A stretch of DNA of 64,000 nt from Nelumbo lutea (lineage: Eukaryota > Streptophyta > Magnoliopsida > Proteales > Nelumbonaceae), in contig JAKGHH010000004.1 of NCBI GenBank assembly GCA_022828595.1, forward strand, positions 53,098,422 through 53,162,421, read 5' to 3'. Position 1 is the first letter of the stretch. Each line of letters opens with the position of its first letter. Positions 1 to 11,108 of the stretch are shown here, one piece after another. The translations under genes were made by a program, and so were the position numbers. The notes under the pieces are model-generated. The model searched no databases. It was not told the origin of the DNA and worked only from the letters and a program-made list of their open reading frames with translations.

Positions 1-639
1 AAGGGCTATGACTTCATTCAATGGAGGCACTTCTTCTTTGCCAAGAATTTGTATTCGGACCTGATCAAATTCAGCATTCAGTCCGACCAAAAAATCATAC
101 ACCCTATCTCTTTCAATAAAATTCTTCAAGATCACAGCATCATCTGCGCACTTTGTCTCAAGAACCCGATAATGATCAAGCTCATGCCATAAATTTTGCA
201 GCAGATTTGCATACTCTGTAACACTCCTGCTCCCTTGTTTGGCCGCCACAGTCTTCACTTTGACCTCATAGACATGAGCAGTGTCATGGGCTTTGGAATA
301 GGTTTATCGGACAGCATCCCAAATAGCCTTTGCAGAGGGAAGAAACATACAAGTATCACTGATCTCAGGTGTCATTGAACTCCACAACCATGACATAATC
401 ATGGAGTCCTCTTCGTCCCAAGCATCAAAATTTGGCTCACCCAACCTTGGTCCTGTTCCGAGGTGACTAATTTTTCCTTTTCCCTTCAAATAGGTACGCA
501 CTAGTTGTGACCACTTCAAGTAATTCTGGCCATTCAATCTATATGTTGCCTGAATATTCTGCAAATCACCAGTGTGAGGATGAGAATTTGTTGCTCCATC
601 TGTTTGGAGGGGAGCACTTGTTGCAGTCATGTTGGACAT
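1..639 (-). pseudogene. Copia retrotransposon gag, N-terminal part, one nonsense break
   Basis: Reads leftwards from an ATG at 639 and runs off the window. The translation has the plant Ty1/copia Gag (UBN2-type) pattern: a YRLNGQNYLKWSQLVRTYLK-type block, then DAWDEEDSMIMSWLW and AKAIWDAV. The frame stops at 306-304 (TAA) where related Gag proteins have Gln (DAVR-stop-TYSKAHDTAHVYE). After it the same frame stays open to the window edge (SVTEYANLLQNLWHELDHY, then VRIQILGKEEVPPLNEVI), so a single C-to-T change explains the break. Gag would form the virus-like particle packaging the element RNA. It lies directly downstream of a primer-binding site and LTR (783-1018). The rest of the element lies outside the window. 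Confidence 0.85.
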
Positions 640-782
640 TGTTAATGGAGGAAAAATAAGGCCAGTAGGAAAGGAGAATAAAAGAACACTTCTGGTTACA
701 GATCAACACTGAAGGCCAGAAGAGAAAAACACAAAAAACTGGCAATGAAGGCCGAAAAAATCTCAAGGTTGACAAACCTAGA

Positions 783-794
783 GCTCTGATACCA
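783..794 (-). other. Primer-binding site (initiator Met tRNA)
   Basis: The minus strand reads TGGTATCAGAGC, complementary to the 3' end of plant initiator methionine tRNA. It directly abuts the LTR end at 795, as in plant Copia elements, and fixes the LTR boundary and the orientation. Confidence 0.88.
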
Positions 795-1018
795 TGTTTT
801 GGAATGGTAGATAACTGATATGTTTCATTCTATTGCCAATGGGCATATTTATACAGTAAGCTATTGCAATAAATAGAAAGAAAAGAAAATAAAAAGAAGA
901 AAAAATAGAAAGTACAAAAATAGAAAGAAAAAACTTTCTAAATCAATCCTTCCACAATCCTAGGAATATATACAATTCTATTTTCAGATCTGAACCAGTA
1001 ACCCCACGTTTTCCAACA
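795..1018 (-). repeat. 5' LTR of the leftmost Copia element
   Basis: A 224-bp segment that on the minus strand starts TGTTGGAAAACG and ends CCATTCCAAAACA, giving TG...CA ends with a short inverted repeat. It is followed by a perfect initiator-Met primer site. A TATAAATA box lies on the minus strand at 853-846. The 3' LTR is not in the window, so LTR divergence cannot be used for dating. Confidence 0.8.
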
Positions 1019-1487
1019 CATTGTGAGCTGGCTGAGGATTTAGTCCTAGAGATGCTTTTGTTCTTTTCTTAGACTGTTGTAGTTTGTGTTGGTCATGTAT
1101 TAGGATGTGCCTCGGTTAAGGTGCCTTCTCTAATTGGCAAATTGACATGGTGCTTGGTGTGGATATCAAGTGATCACCCATAAATATATAATCGTCTAAC
1201 ATGAATACATGATCAGGTTCACAACCTTAAACCATAGTTGTCAAGGCATTGCCTAGGCATCCTTGGTTGGGTAACTTGACTTGTACTAAAAAGGCACCTG
1301 CCTAGGCAACAAAAATCATAAGGTGGGTGCCTTTTATAGGAATATTATTATGGCGGCATCTTATTACATATGCCTTTCTAATGTTTTACTATTGAAATGA
1401 TTCAAGGGTTTTGAGAAGAGTAAAAGAAAGAAAGAAAAGATGGATAAAAGAGGTTAACTGCAACTTCTTTTTGGGCATGTTGCATGT
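1019..1487. other. Non-coding, with one MITE-like terminus
   Basis: I see no coding relic here. At 1233 the sequence CATAGTTGTCAAGGCA, followed by GCCTAGGC-type words, matches the terminal inverted repeat of the hAT-like element at 7573-8227. No partner terminus is visible, so this is a truncated relative. Confidence 0.4.
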
Positions 1488-1640
1488 ATTTAAAGGGTAA
1501 ATTGCAGACAACCACCCTGTACTTAGGGGGTAATGACACTTAGCCCCCTGAACTTGTTTTGCAACAAAACCCCCTTGAATGTCTGAATTCCAGCACCTCG
1601 CCCCTGTCATTAGCATTCTGTTAGTTGACTTCACGGAATA
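1488..1640. repeat. Dispersed plant repeat (GGGTAAATTGCA type)
   Basis: The stretch beginning AAAGGGTAAATTGCAGACAACCACC and continuing through GGGGGTAATGACACTTAGCCCC resembles a repeat module common in plant genomes. No complete termini or target duplication were identified. From 1641 to 1980 I see only AT-rich DNA without genes. Confidence 0.35.
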
Positions 1641-1980
1641 CTATTATTTTATGAGACCATTTTGCCCTTTTAACTTCATTTTTTTTTCCTAAAATCACCT
1701 TTTTTTTTCTAAATTCCTAACTCTCACTTGTTTTTCTCAACTTCTTTCCACAAAGTTCATCTTGATAACACCTTGAGAACAATTTGTGCTTTAGAATATT
1801 ATTTTCATCATTTTAATGTTTGTTGCTGGAATCTTGAAGTTTGGAATGGTGCAAACATCCTATGTGGGAGTGTCCAGGACCAGTTGTCAATTCTCTTTTT
1901 TTAAATGGAATTTATTTTTACTTTTCAAAAAAATATATATCTTTATTCAATAAGTGGGCATGTCTCTTACTGGGCTTGGC

Positions 1981-3045
1981 TCAACGTGGAGTGCCAAGAG
2001 CTCCCTCCCCCTTAAGATTGGTCATGTTCTTCTGAGAGAACTCAGGAAACTGATTTTGCGTAAACTCCAACTCTTCGCAAGTTGCTTCGACTGGTGATTG
2101 GCCTCTCCAATGAACCAACATCTCCTTCCTGCTATTCTTGGTTTGCTGTTCCAGTGCTGCTTGTGGTAGTAACTGGGGTTCCTCTTGAATCTCCAGATAG
2201 GTGGGTAGTGTATGTTGGCTAAACAGGAGTGTTTGGGCCCAGAAATAACTTAAGAAGAGAAACATAGAATACAGGGTGGACCTCTGCAGTGTCAGGCAAC
2301 TCCAGTTTATACGCAACTTGGCCTTCCATTGCAACAACCTGAAAGGCCCAAAATACTTGGCTACAAACTTCTGGTTCCTCCGTGCTGCAACTGAGGTCTG
2401 TCTATAGTGCTGAACCTTTAAATAGACCATCTTACCAACTTGGAATTCCAATTCCACGTGGTTAGCATCATAATTTTTTTTTTTTTCATTCTATGCTGGG
2501 CTTCCGTTAACTGGTGCCTCAACTCTTGTATAATCTGGTCACAAGCAAGGAGTGATTGTTCCCACTGCTTCTGTCTTAGCAGTTCCAAGAATATAAGGAA
2601 TTAAAGTGGGTGGCTCTTATCTGTACACCGCCCCAAATGGTGTCTTTTAGATAGAGGTGTGTCAGATGGTGGTGGTGTAGAATTAGCCCACAAAACAACA
2701 AAGGTACATTTCTAACATCTTGGTGGCCTTTGTTTGTCCATTTGTATGTTTATGGTTGACAGAACTAAAGTTGCAGTTAGTTCCATGTAACTTGAAGAGG
2801 TCCCTGCAGAACATGCTAGGTGGGACCCTGATTGCAGACAATGGAGTTTGGCATACCATGCAATTTGAATATATGATCAAAAGAATACTTGGGCCACTGT
2901 ATGGGCTGTATATTGATGGGCCAGAGCTATGAAATGGGTGTATTTACTCAATCAGTTTGGTACAGTTTTCAAAACTCCTCATTGAAGAACAAACCTCATG
3001 ACACTCACTAGTATTTCCCACCTTCTGGGAAGGCCCTCGAGTCTC
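1981..3045 (-). pseudogene. Chromovirus (Ty3/gypsy) integrase core, C-terminus and chromodomain
   Basis: On the minus strand from ~3045 to 1981 there are, in broken frames: EGLPRRW and LSKYTHFIAL (integrase core start), DHIFKLHGMP, RDLFKLHGTN and TNGQTKATKMLEMYL (core end), YNTSYHTSIKTTPF-like remnants, then FQVGKMVYLKVQHYRQTSVA and KYFGPFRLLQ (integrase C-terminus). It ends in a chromodomain-like tail (VHWRGQSPVEAT..EELE). Several frameshifts and stops break it; one shifts the frame after RLLQ and it recovers before LPTYLEIQEE. A chromodomain after integrase is diagnostic of chromoviruses, where it guides insertion to heterochromatin. This is the 3' continuation of the element whose 5' half lies at 12466-15345 on the same strand. 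Confidence 0.8.
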
Positions 3046-3560
3046 AACTAATGAGCTGCTCAACCCACAAGCACCTCCAACTGAGGAAAAAACCCCCAAC
3101 TTCCCCAAAGGAGGCTTGGAACCGTGAAATCGTGAACAACACTTCCAATTTCAATCAAAACTTCTGGGTTAGAAGGAATCCCTGCCTTTGCTGCAAGAAC
3201 AACCCCTTTGACTTCTCTGCCAACATCGTTTCAAGAACAGTTGGCCAAACTTTGATCTTTCACCACCATATACTTGTGTGGGGCCTTATCTTTAGACTCA
3301 CCTCCATTTGGATTTCTTTTGATCAACAACTCACAAGCTTTCTATTGCATCTCATAATCACCCAATCCTCCCACTCTATCTTCTCACTATATCCACAATT
3401 TCCACTGTATAATCCTCCTGCTCTATTTTCTTCTCAAGACTCAAAAAATCATTGACCATCCCCACTCCTCCAGCCATGGAAGTGTTAAAACAAGAATCAC
3501 AGTTCAAAATAAGATCCAGCCCACACCCCCCACCATTTAAAGGTCAAGTTGGACCAAAAC
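3046..3560. other. Unassigned segment inside the split chromovirus
   Basis: The recognisable integrase ends near 3045. A plus-strand reading frame of 134 codons (3051-3455) has no similarity I recognise and its composition looks non-coding. The piece lies between two halves of one gypsy element, so it is probably part of the inserted cluster. Confidence 0.3.
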
Positions 3561-4250
3561 AACTAAGGGTCGATTTGGTTCCCTAGAATAGGTGCCTGGG
3601 TTTGGAATCAGAATGGCCAACCGTTTGTTTGACAGGAATGGGATTTAGATTCACATTCTTGGCAGAATGGGATTCCCATTCCAGAGTTTGTCAAGAAGTA
3701 AAGAACTCATGAAAAAAAATCCCCCAAACCCTAGTACTAATAAAATAATAAAATTTTATTAAATTAACAATAAGACAATAATAACATAAAAATACTATAT
3801 TAATAATAATACACTAAAATATTAATAAACTATTAACAAAGTATTAGTAAAATGGTAATCAAATAATAGCACTATAAAAAATATAAATAAAATTAATAAT
3901 AAAAGACAAAAATACTATTTGTTAAATAATAATCATAATAATTAAGTACAAATAAAAGATTAATATAGTATATAATTAAAGTAATAAAATAATAATAATA
4001 ATAATATATTCATAAAATATTCATAAACTAATGATAAGTACTAAGATATTAATAATTAGATACTAATAAAATAATAATTATATATTCATAAAATATTAAT
4101 AAGGTAATAATAAGATGAACCAAAACAACAACAATTGGAATCCAATTCTGATTCCCAACAGAACAAAACAGGCGTTAGAAATAGGTGATTCCAATTCAGA
4201 ATCCTGGGGATTCCAATTTTGGTTTCGATTCCAATGCTGTCCACGTTAAG
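3561..4250. repeat. AT-rich MITE-like element
   Basis: The outer parts carry GGAATCAGAATGG / GGGATTCCCATTCC at the left (3605-3690) and the inverse words CCAATTCTGATTCCCAACAG / GGTGATTCCAATTCAGAATCC at the right (4140-4205), around a core almost purely of AATAATA-type sequence. This arrangement is typical of plant non-autonomous DNA transposons. Exact ends and target duplication were not resolved. Confidence 0.4.
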
Positions 4251-4419
4251 TTTTTTATGACCTTGGACCAGATCAGCAGCCAACTCATGCCTTTTTCTCT
4301 TCTCCTTATTAGCTTCCACCCACCCCACGTGTGATGTGACCCTATGGAAGTTCCACTTCCAGTTTTATGTCGAGGGTCTGGGTCTGTAGGGTCATATTGA
4401 TAACTCTTCACCCAAACCC

Positions 4420-5120
4420 AATAAACTTGATAGTAAGGAGGTTAAACAATGGAAAATTGATGATGTCAAAATTGTTTCCTAGATTCTTGGATTGATGGAG
4501 ACTGACATAGCTATTCCAATTAGGGGCCTAAAAACAACAACGGAGATGTTCAAGTACATGGAGAAAGTTTATTATGCAAGTTTTGTGTATATGTAGACAG
4601 AGTATGAACTGATTCATATGGGTGAATCCTTGACAGTATGTTGTGTCAAGGCGACGAAAGGTCATTTTGATAGAAGAATGATTATGCACTTCTTGACTAG
4701 AAATAGCACTCCATGCCTAGATGTGATTTTGGGAGAACTGTTAAGGGGGGAAACAAGACTTGCAACTCAATCAGCTATCAACAGGAAGCAGGATATGAAG
4801 GCAGTAGCAGTTTTTCTGGCAAATAGGTCCCAGCCTAAAAAGGATTTATCCAAGGTGCAATGCTATATGTGTAAGGAGTATGGTCATGTAGCTTGTCATT
4901 GCAAAAGGAAAAGTACATGTACCTACTGCAAGCAAAAGGGACACAATATCTGAGTATCCTGCACGTCCACCTAAAGGAAGTACTTCCAGTTATACAAAGG
5001 GACAACACAAGGCTTTTCAGACTAGTGTTGAGAATATAACTGGTCTTGGTACAATTCCCTCTTCTTCAGTTAGGCTTACAACGAAGGGTGAATCTTCCGG
5101 TATTCTTACTGAGGAGAAGG
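4420..5120 (+). pseudogene. Copia element 1: gag with zinc knuckles
   Basis: Begins inside gag (EVKQWKIDDVKIVS) and is 5'-truncated; no 5' LTR is visible. Gag blocks LATQSAINRKQDMKAVAVFL and a CCHC zinc knuckle at 4861-4902 (C-x2-C-x4-H-x4-C, CYMCKEYGHVACHC) are followed by a second knuckle CTYCKQKGHN, broken by a one-base shift before EYPARPPKGS. An in-frame TAG replaces the Trp expected after DVKIVS, at about 4480. The knuckles bind the element RNA in the particle. This is the first module of a nested, dead element that continues to about 11300. Confidence 0.82.
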
Positions 5121-5129
5121 TGTGACAAT

Positions 5130-5742
5130 TAGTCTCTACTGCTACCTCCTCTACATTTTCAGCCATTGAACTATCTGGTAAGTCTTATTTTTATTGTTCT
5201 TTGTCCAATCATTTTTGGATTATTGATTCAGGTGCCTCTAATCACATGACAAGGGCATATTCTGGTTAGCATCTTAAACCCCAATTCCTTGATAAATACA
5301 TCATTATAGCCAATGGTGAAAAGCTAAAAATCATTGGTTGTAGTGATTTGTCTTTACATAACTTCTGCTTCCTCTCAGCTTCACCTTCCTAAGAAACTTC
5401 TTGTTCCTAAATTTACTACTAATTTAATTTCGGTTGAACTTGTTGAGGATAGTAACATTATATCTTTTTCTCGTGATGGATGTCTTGTTCAGGACCAACA
5501 CACTGAAAAAATGAAGGGGAAGGGGCATAGACTTGGACAGTTGTTCGCCTTAGAGTTCGAGAAGACACTTGCATCATCTAACTCATCTTGCCTACTCTCT
5601 ATTATACCTAGCTCAGAACTTATTTGTAGAAATAATGAGCGGCATTTATGGCATAGACATCTTGGCCACCCTTTTGCTAATATACTTCAATTTTTATTTT
5701 GTTTTGGATGTTTGTCTTATAAAGCTACTTCTTTTGCTCATG
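5130..5742 (+). pseudogene. Copia element 1: protease and pre-integrase
   Basis: The aspartic protease site is intact at 5225-5233 (HFWIIDSGASNHMT). It is followed by IIIANGEKLKI and a frame-shifted stretch LPKKLLVPKFTTNLISVEL. The GAG-pre-integrase motif HLWHRHLGHPFANI lies at about 5640-5690. The reading then runs into a LINE tail inserted at 5743, with the 9-bp target TTGCTCATG at 5734-5742. Protease would cleave the polyprotein; pre-integrase carries the zinc-binding histidines. Confidence 0.8.
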
Positions 5743-5957
5743 TTTTTTTTTTTTTTTTGATCAATAACAATGAACTTTTATTAATAAAGATTGAGATAAC
5801 CAGAGTTACATAGGAGGGAGCTAAAGAATCTTAGCTCCCAACTACCCAAGGTACATTCTGACCATGAAGCAATTACAATTACAAAGCAGCCCAGAACATA
5901 GTATTTCTGTTTACCCCTTGTTTAGCTAGACCATCTGCCATTGCATTTGCAATTCTC
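5743..5957 (-). mobile_element. 5'-truncated LINE, RNase H tail, perfect 9-bp TSD
   Basis: A poly-T at the left (minus-strand poly-A tail) is followed, reading leftwards on the minus strand, by the end of a LINE RNase [26 protein letters not shown] then stop, and a short 3' UTR ending TTGTTATTGATC-poly(A). TTGCTCATG flanks it on both sides (5734-5742 and 5958-5966), the signature of target-primed reverse transcription. It interrupts the Copia pre-integrase/integrase region, whose reading resumes after 5966. Confidence 0.85.
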
Positions 5958-5966
5958 TTGCTCATG

Positions 5967-7017
5967 ATAACAAATCATGCATTGCTGGCGGTTTAAGTTA
6001 TATTTTGTTGTTTCTTACTTCTACTACACATTATGATGTTCCTTTCAAGTTGATTCATAGTGATGTCTAGTCGTCTCTTGTAACTTCACACTTGGGTGAT
6101 AAATATATTGTGATTTTTGTTGATGATTGTACCCAGTATACTTGGATATACTTCCTTAGACAGAAATTAGAAGTTTTCTCTATTTTTTAACTTTTTCTAG
6201 CTAGGGTGAAAAACCAATTTGACACAATTGTGGGTATATTCTGTTCAAATTCAGGGGGGAATACATTGATGGAGATTTCCGATTCTTTTTGAGGACATAG
6301 GGTATACATCCACAAAAGTCTTGCTTTGCACTCCACAACAGAGCAGAATGCAAGAACATGCATATATTGAGTGTTATGAGGACCTTGTTGCAGGTCCATT
6401 CTCCCACTTCCTTTTGGGTGGAGGCAGCCAGTACAACTGTTCATCTTATTAATTTGATTCCTTCCACAGTTCTTGATAATACTTCTCCATTCTAAAGTTT
6501 GTTTCATTGACCACCAAACTTCTCTTCTCTTCATGTTTTTAGGTGTGTATGTATTGTCCAGCTTCCTCCCCATGAACATGAATGGACTAAGCTCAATCCT
6601 TAGTCTGCCATGTGTGCCTTTGTGGAATATAGCTCCTACCACAAAGAATTCTTTGCTATGATCCTAAAACTCGTTGAATTAGGATATCTAGAATTGTTGT
6701 ATTTCTTGAAAATATTTTGTCATATTGCAAATGTCCTGCTCCTTTCTTGGTTTTGTGCCCTTTGATACTGCAGGTTCTTTGGACTCCTCATCAGGTCTTG
6801 CTCCATCTCTCATTCAATATGTTAGAAGGCGGATATCTGCTCAAGAACCTACGGCCCCAACTCCAACACTACCGGTTCAAGGTTCCTCCTCCTTTAACAC
6901 TATAAGTTCTCTTCCTACCTCTTCTTCTGATGCCTTACCCTCTTCTCTTTCTACTTGTGTTTCTAAGCCTCCTACCACTATGGTTTCTCTCCACTCCATA
7001 GCTCATTTTCTGCTATT
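5967..7017 (+). pseudogene. Copia element 1: integrase core and linker
   Basis: Continues after the LINE with the Copia integrase core: FKLIHSDV-stop (catalytic Asp region), IVIFVDDCTQYTWIYFL, a GGEYIDG-like segment at ~6250-6275, then a damaged region with many frame changes. From about 6660 a Ser/Pro/Thr-rich linker (SSSDALPSSLSTCVSKPP) leads to reverse transcriptase. Integrase would insert cDNA into the host genome; the many stops make this copy inactive. Confidence 0.75.
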
Positions 7018-7572
7018 TTGTCATCTATAGAGATTCCTAACACTTACCAGCAAGCTATGGCTGTTCCACATTGGACAGAAGCTATGGACACTGAAATTCA
7101 GGCCCTCCTAGAACATGATACTTGGTATTTGGTTCCTACTACTCATGGTGCTTCTATCATTGGCAATAGATGGGTCTACTTTGTAAAATTGAATTATGAT
7201 GGCAGCCTTGATAGGTACAAGGCTCATTGGGTGGCACAAAGATATAAGCAAGAGTATGCCATTGATTATGAGGAGAAATTTGCTCCTGTTGCCACGATGA
7301 CAACAGGTCACATTGTGCTTGCCATCCGCTGACAAACAATGGGACATCCCAGGATCACGATCCTACCATGGTCTATCATCTGAACTCTGAAGAGATCTCT
7401 CTACATGGACTCAAACAAGCTCCCAAAGATTTGTTTGAGAGATCTCGTTCTGCAATTACAAATGTCAGCTTTATTTAGAGTCCTTCAGATTATTCACTCT
7501 TTATTCCCACTCAGTCATACTCATTTGCTTTTGTACGTGGATGGCATCGTTATTACCAGAGATGATCTTGAG
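7018..7572 (+). pseudogene. Copia element 1: reverse transcriptase, first part
   Basis: RVT_2-type reverse transcriptase start: PNTYQQAMAVPHWTEAMDTE, IIGNRWVYFVKLNYDGSLDR, YKAHWVAQRYKQEYAIDYEE and KFAPVATM. An internal deletion after VLAI removes part of the palm. Near 7526-7572 the catalytic box reads LLLYVDGIVITRDDLE, with the second Asp of the family's YVDD changed to Gly. A MITE inserted at 7573 splits the coding region within the DDLEGI motif. Confidence 0.82.
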
Positions 7573-8227
7573 CATAGTTTTCAAGGCGCCAAGGTGAGGC
7601 TAGGAGACAGGGGGGCGCCTAGCCACCTAGTCGCCTAGGCAATGGATTTTTTTAAGTAAAAACATGTATCCTAAGGTAGTTCCCTAGGTTCCATAATCAT
7701 ATTTCCTTAATAAATATCCATAATTTTCATAAGAAAAGTATAAACTTCATGTTAAAGTATAGAAAATCAACATATTCCAACATATTCATGAGAAGAAAAA
7801 GAAGAAAGAAAAGAAAATTCGAAAAATATAGGGGCTGAACCCCTATTTCTGTTATAGAAAAAGAAGAAATTAGTATATAGAAACACAAAATTAGTAAAGA
7901 AAAAGAAGAAAATGTGTTGATTGGACAACATTTTATGTTCTTTCATACATATTGGTTCAGGTTTTGAAGTCTTTCAGAGTTCAATACAGCATTTAGCAAT
8001 GTTTGTGTTGATTAAACCCTAACAAAGAAGAAAATAACAAAAAGAAATTAGTATATAAAAACAAAAAATGAATATTTTAGTTTAAAAATGTCTATTTTAT
8101 AATTATAACCTCAAAAAATTAAGAATATAAAAATTTGTTATAACACGCTATAGAAAACTGCTTGGCGATTAGGTGAGGTGAGACTCCAAGGGTGCCTTGT
8201 CGCCTAGCCGTCGCCTTGACAACTATG
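7573..8227. mobile_element. hAT-like MITE inserted in Copia reverse transcriptase
   Basis: A 655-bp element with terminal inverted repeats CATAGTTTTCAAGGCG (7573-7588) and CGCCTTGACAACTATG (8212-8227), one mismatch. Both ends carry GCCTAGGC-like subterminal words. It is flanked by ATCTTGAG (7565-7572) and GCCTTGAG (8228-8235), an 8-bp duplication with two differences, which fits the hAT superfamily. The host Copia frame DDLE | GITHLKGLLNKTF reads through when the element is removed. No transposase is encoded. Confidence 0.75.
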
Positions 8228-8405
8228 GCCTTGAGGGTATTACCCATTTGAAGGGTCTTCTCAATAAGACCTTCAAGATGAAGGATCTTGGTCTTCTTAC
8301 CTATTTCTTGGGCTTGGAGGTAATTCGTTCTTCTCAGGGCTATTTTGTTAACCAACAGAAGTATGCTATGGATTTAGTCACATTGGCTCATCTTACAGAT
8401 GATAA
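8228..8405 (+). pseudogene. Copia element 1: reverse transcriptase, second part
   Basis: Resumes after the MITE with GITHLKGLLNKTFKMKDLG, LTYFLGLEVIRSSQGYFVNQ and KYAMDLVTLAHLTDD, the thumb-side motifs of Copia reverse transcriptase. It stops at 8405, where the solo LTR is inserted; GATAA (8401-8405) is the target site. Confidence 0.85.
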
Positions 8406-10369
8406 TGAAGGGATAGGAAATCCATCACATGGACGCCCAAAGACTGCAGAATAAGGAGGCGAATTTCAAAAAAATTTCTCTCCCTTCAACTGGAAATCAA
8501 ATTCCCTATTTAGAAAATCACATTTTCAATGATCATTCTTGAACCATAAACTGAACCAGATCTGAACCAAAAGGAGTAGGGAGAGATAATACCTGATACA
8601 GAGAAGTAGTATCTCCCAATGGAGGTGTTCACGCCCAAGGAAGGATCCAAAATCTGCTCCCACTGAAAATGGCGCAGTGCAGGGTGGAGCAGAATCAACA
8701 GTGTTCTTCCAAAAGAACTTGATCTTTCTCAAGAATCACCTGAATGGCTTGTGAATACAACTCCCACCAATCTTTTCTCCAAAAGATTGGAATCAAGATC
8801 CAATCTTGATTTCTCCCAAGAATTGGAGATTCGAACTGTTGTAGGCGGCGACTGCAGGAAGGAGGCAGCAAGAGAGTATTTGCAGGGTGCAGAATTCTCT
8901 CTTATGTGATTTCAGCTCTGAAGACAAAACTATCCATTGCTTGCTTGTTTTTTTTTTATGTCTAAAGGCTGCCGCCCCCTCTTCCTTTTATAGACTTAAA
9001 GGGATCAGCTCCTAATCCCATTAGGAATTGCTAACCCAAATCATATCTGGATTAAAAGTCCCTTTAAGATAAGGGATATAATCCTTATCTTATCTGCAGA
9101 TTAGATCAGCCATCTCCTAATCTAATTAGGAAGTTTCCAGATCTAAATCTTATTTAGATCTTGGACTCTCTAAGTGGATAGGGTGTGGGCCCAATCCTAT
9201 CAGCTGATCCATCTCAGAATTCGCCCCTTAAGTGACTAATCAAATTAGCCCAGTTCGAAATGGGCTTAAGGCCCAATTACGATTATGTATTCATTTAGCC
9301 TTCCAAACTGCTGCCCAGTTGGGCTTCCTTGTATGGCGTGGGACCCAAACATTGATCTACACATCAGTCACATGGGTTCAGCCCAGCCTTTGTTACAAGG
9401 CCTAGCTGAATACACTGTTATGGACAGTGCACCCCCTGAAACCCATCAGATGGGCTCTATGGGCCCAACACTTACCCTAAGTGGTCCCTGGGCCAAGCCA
9501 CCTTATAACATCCAGGGACTGTGGGTAGATGCATGATTAGCCCATCAGGTATTATCCTCAATGGTCTTACACTTAACCTTTTAGCCCATAATGATCATAC
9601 ACTGCCCGACAAGAGAGGACCTCTCCCTCGGCTGCAAAGAACAGTGTTACACTCTCTGCTTATATGGATCCCGGGAATTAAAATCTATTTGCAAACATTT
9701 CGAAACCATAATATATATACTTTTATATCTCTTATAAAATATATTTTGCAAAACAAATCTCAACGATTGAAATCGGCTGCCGGCAGTCTTGGTTTCCATC
9801 AGTGAAAGTGCATCCCCGATCATTACCTTTGTCCGACAAAGGGGCTGATCCTGTTACTATGATCACCCACTCAGATGAATTTTCAGACTGTCCCAACATA
9901 CCCAGGTTTTGACCCCCGCTAAGGATCTCACTGATTGGTACATCAAAGACAGCCCAATCCAACACCTAGTGCAGTATCATAATTGAGTATAGGGGTCGGG
10001 TGTAACTTTCCAGTTTTGCCCATCAATCTCCAAGGTCCAGGGCAATACTGGAAATTTGGTCCAGTTCAAAGATTCAATTAATCCTACACTGTATGTGCCT
10101 AGGGTCTCACCCCGATAGCTGAGACAAGCCACCCCAACCAACTTGGTGGTACCACAGTGTCAGCCTTGTCAGGATAGGTCTCCCCAGACCGATCCACTGG
10201 CTGTGAACATTCTAAACTAACACGAGTCTCATTAAGTGTCCAGTTTAAGGGTATTACACAGAAACATACCAAGGGAACATGAATCAAATATGCACTTTTA
10301 TTCATTTACAATAAACTCATAAAGTACATCATTTTGATTGAAGCTAAGGGCATACAAAACTGTCTAACA
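8406..10369 (-). mobile_element. 1964-bp solo LTR with perfect 5-bp TSD
   Basis: The insert reads on its own (minus) strand TGTTAGACAGTT...CCTATCCCTTCA, with TG...CA ends. It is flanked by GATAA at 8401-8405 and 10370-10374. The Copia frame HLTDD/KQADTPLEI reads across once it is removed. On the minus strand CTATAAAAGGAAG near 8990 looks like the LTR TATA box, leaving about 580 bp of R-U5. No gag or pol is present, so this is one LTR left by LTR-LTR recombination. The same LTR family is seen on the plus strand at 37745-38400 and 48501-49109. Confidence 0.82.
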
Positions 10370-11108
10370 GATAAGCAGGCTGACACACCTCTTGAGATCA
10401 ATCTGAAGCTCTATAAAGATGATGGTGAACCTCTTACAAATGCTACATTATATTGGCAGCTTGTGGGTAGTCTTATTTATCTTACCATGATTCGTCCTAA
10501 TATCTATTATGTTGTCCAAGTGGTTAGCCAGTTTGTCTCATCTCCTTGACAACCACATGTCTATTATCCTTCATTTTATTAGATACCTTCATAGTACTTT
10601 GTCTCATGGCCTATTTTTCTCGTCATCATCTTCTCCAAACTTTGCTTATGCTGATACTAACTAGGCTGGGTGCCTAGACACACAAAGGTCTCTGACAAGA
10701 TGGTGGGTTTTCTTGGGTGATTTACTTATTTTCTAGAAGTGCAAGAAGCAACCAACAGCATCTAAATCCTCCACAGAAGCAGAGTATCGCACTATGTCAT
10801 CTATTTTTAGTGAGGTTGTATGGTTAAAAGCTCTTCTTCAAGACGTACATATTTCAACCTCTCATCCGGTTCCTATCCATGCGGATAATGTTAGTGCAAT
10901 CAAGATTGCCTCAAATCCTGTGTTACATGAGCGTACAAAGAACATTAAGGTTGATTGTCATTTTATTCAAGATTAGTTTCTTGCATACCAAATTTCCCCT
11001 CATATCTCTTCTAGACTTCAACTTGCAGACATCTTCACTAAAGCTATGACTTGTCCTCAACACAAATTTATAGCTGACACATTGATGCTTCTTTCTTGGC
11101 ATGAATTT
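10370..11108 (+). pseudogene. Copia element 1: reverse transcriptase end and RNase H
   Basis: After the solo LTR the Copia reading continues: ADTPLEINLKLYKDDGEPL, YWQLVGSLIYLTMIRPNIYY, VVQVVSQFVSSP. Ty1/copia RNase H follows with FAYADTN (catalytic Asp), KQPTASKSSTEAEYRTM (catalytic Glu), HADNVSAIKIASNPVLHERT and the terminal LADIFTKAM. Stops at 10547-10549 and 10974-10976 and small shifts inactivate it. RNase H removes the RNA template during cDNA synthesis. Confidence 0.85.

Noticed and set aside
3051..3455. 134-codon plus-strand frame as a small gene
   Set aside because: No family similarity, lies in an insertion cluster and has random-looking composition with no supporting context.
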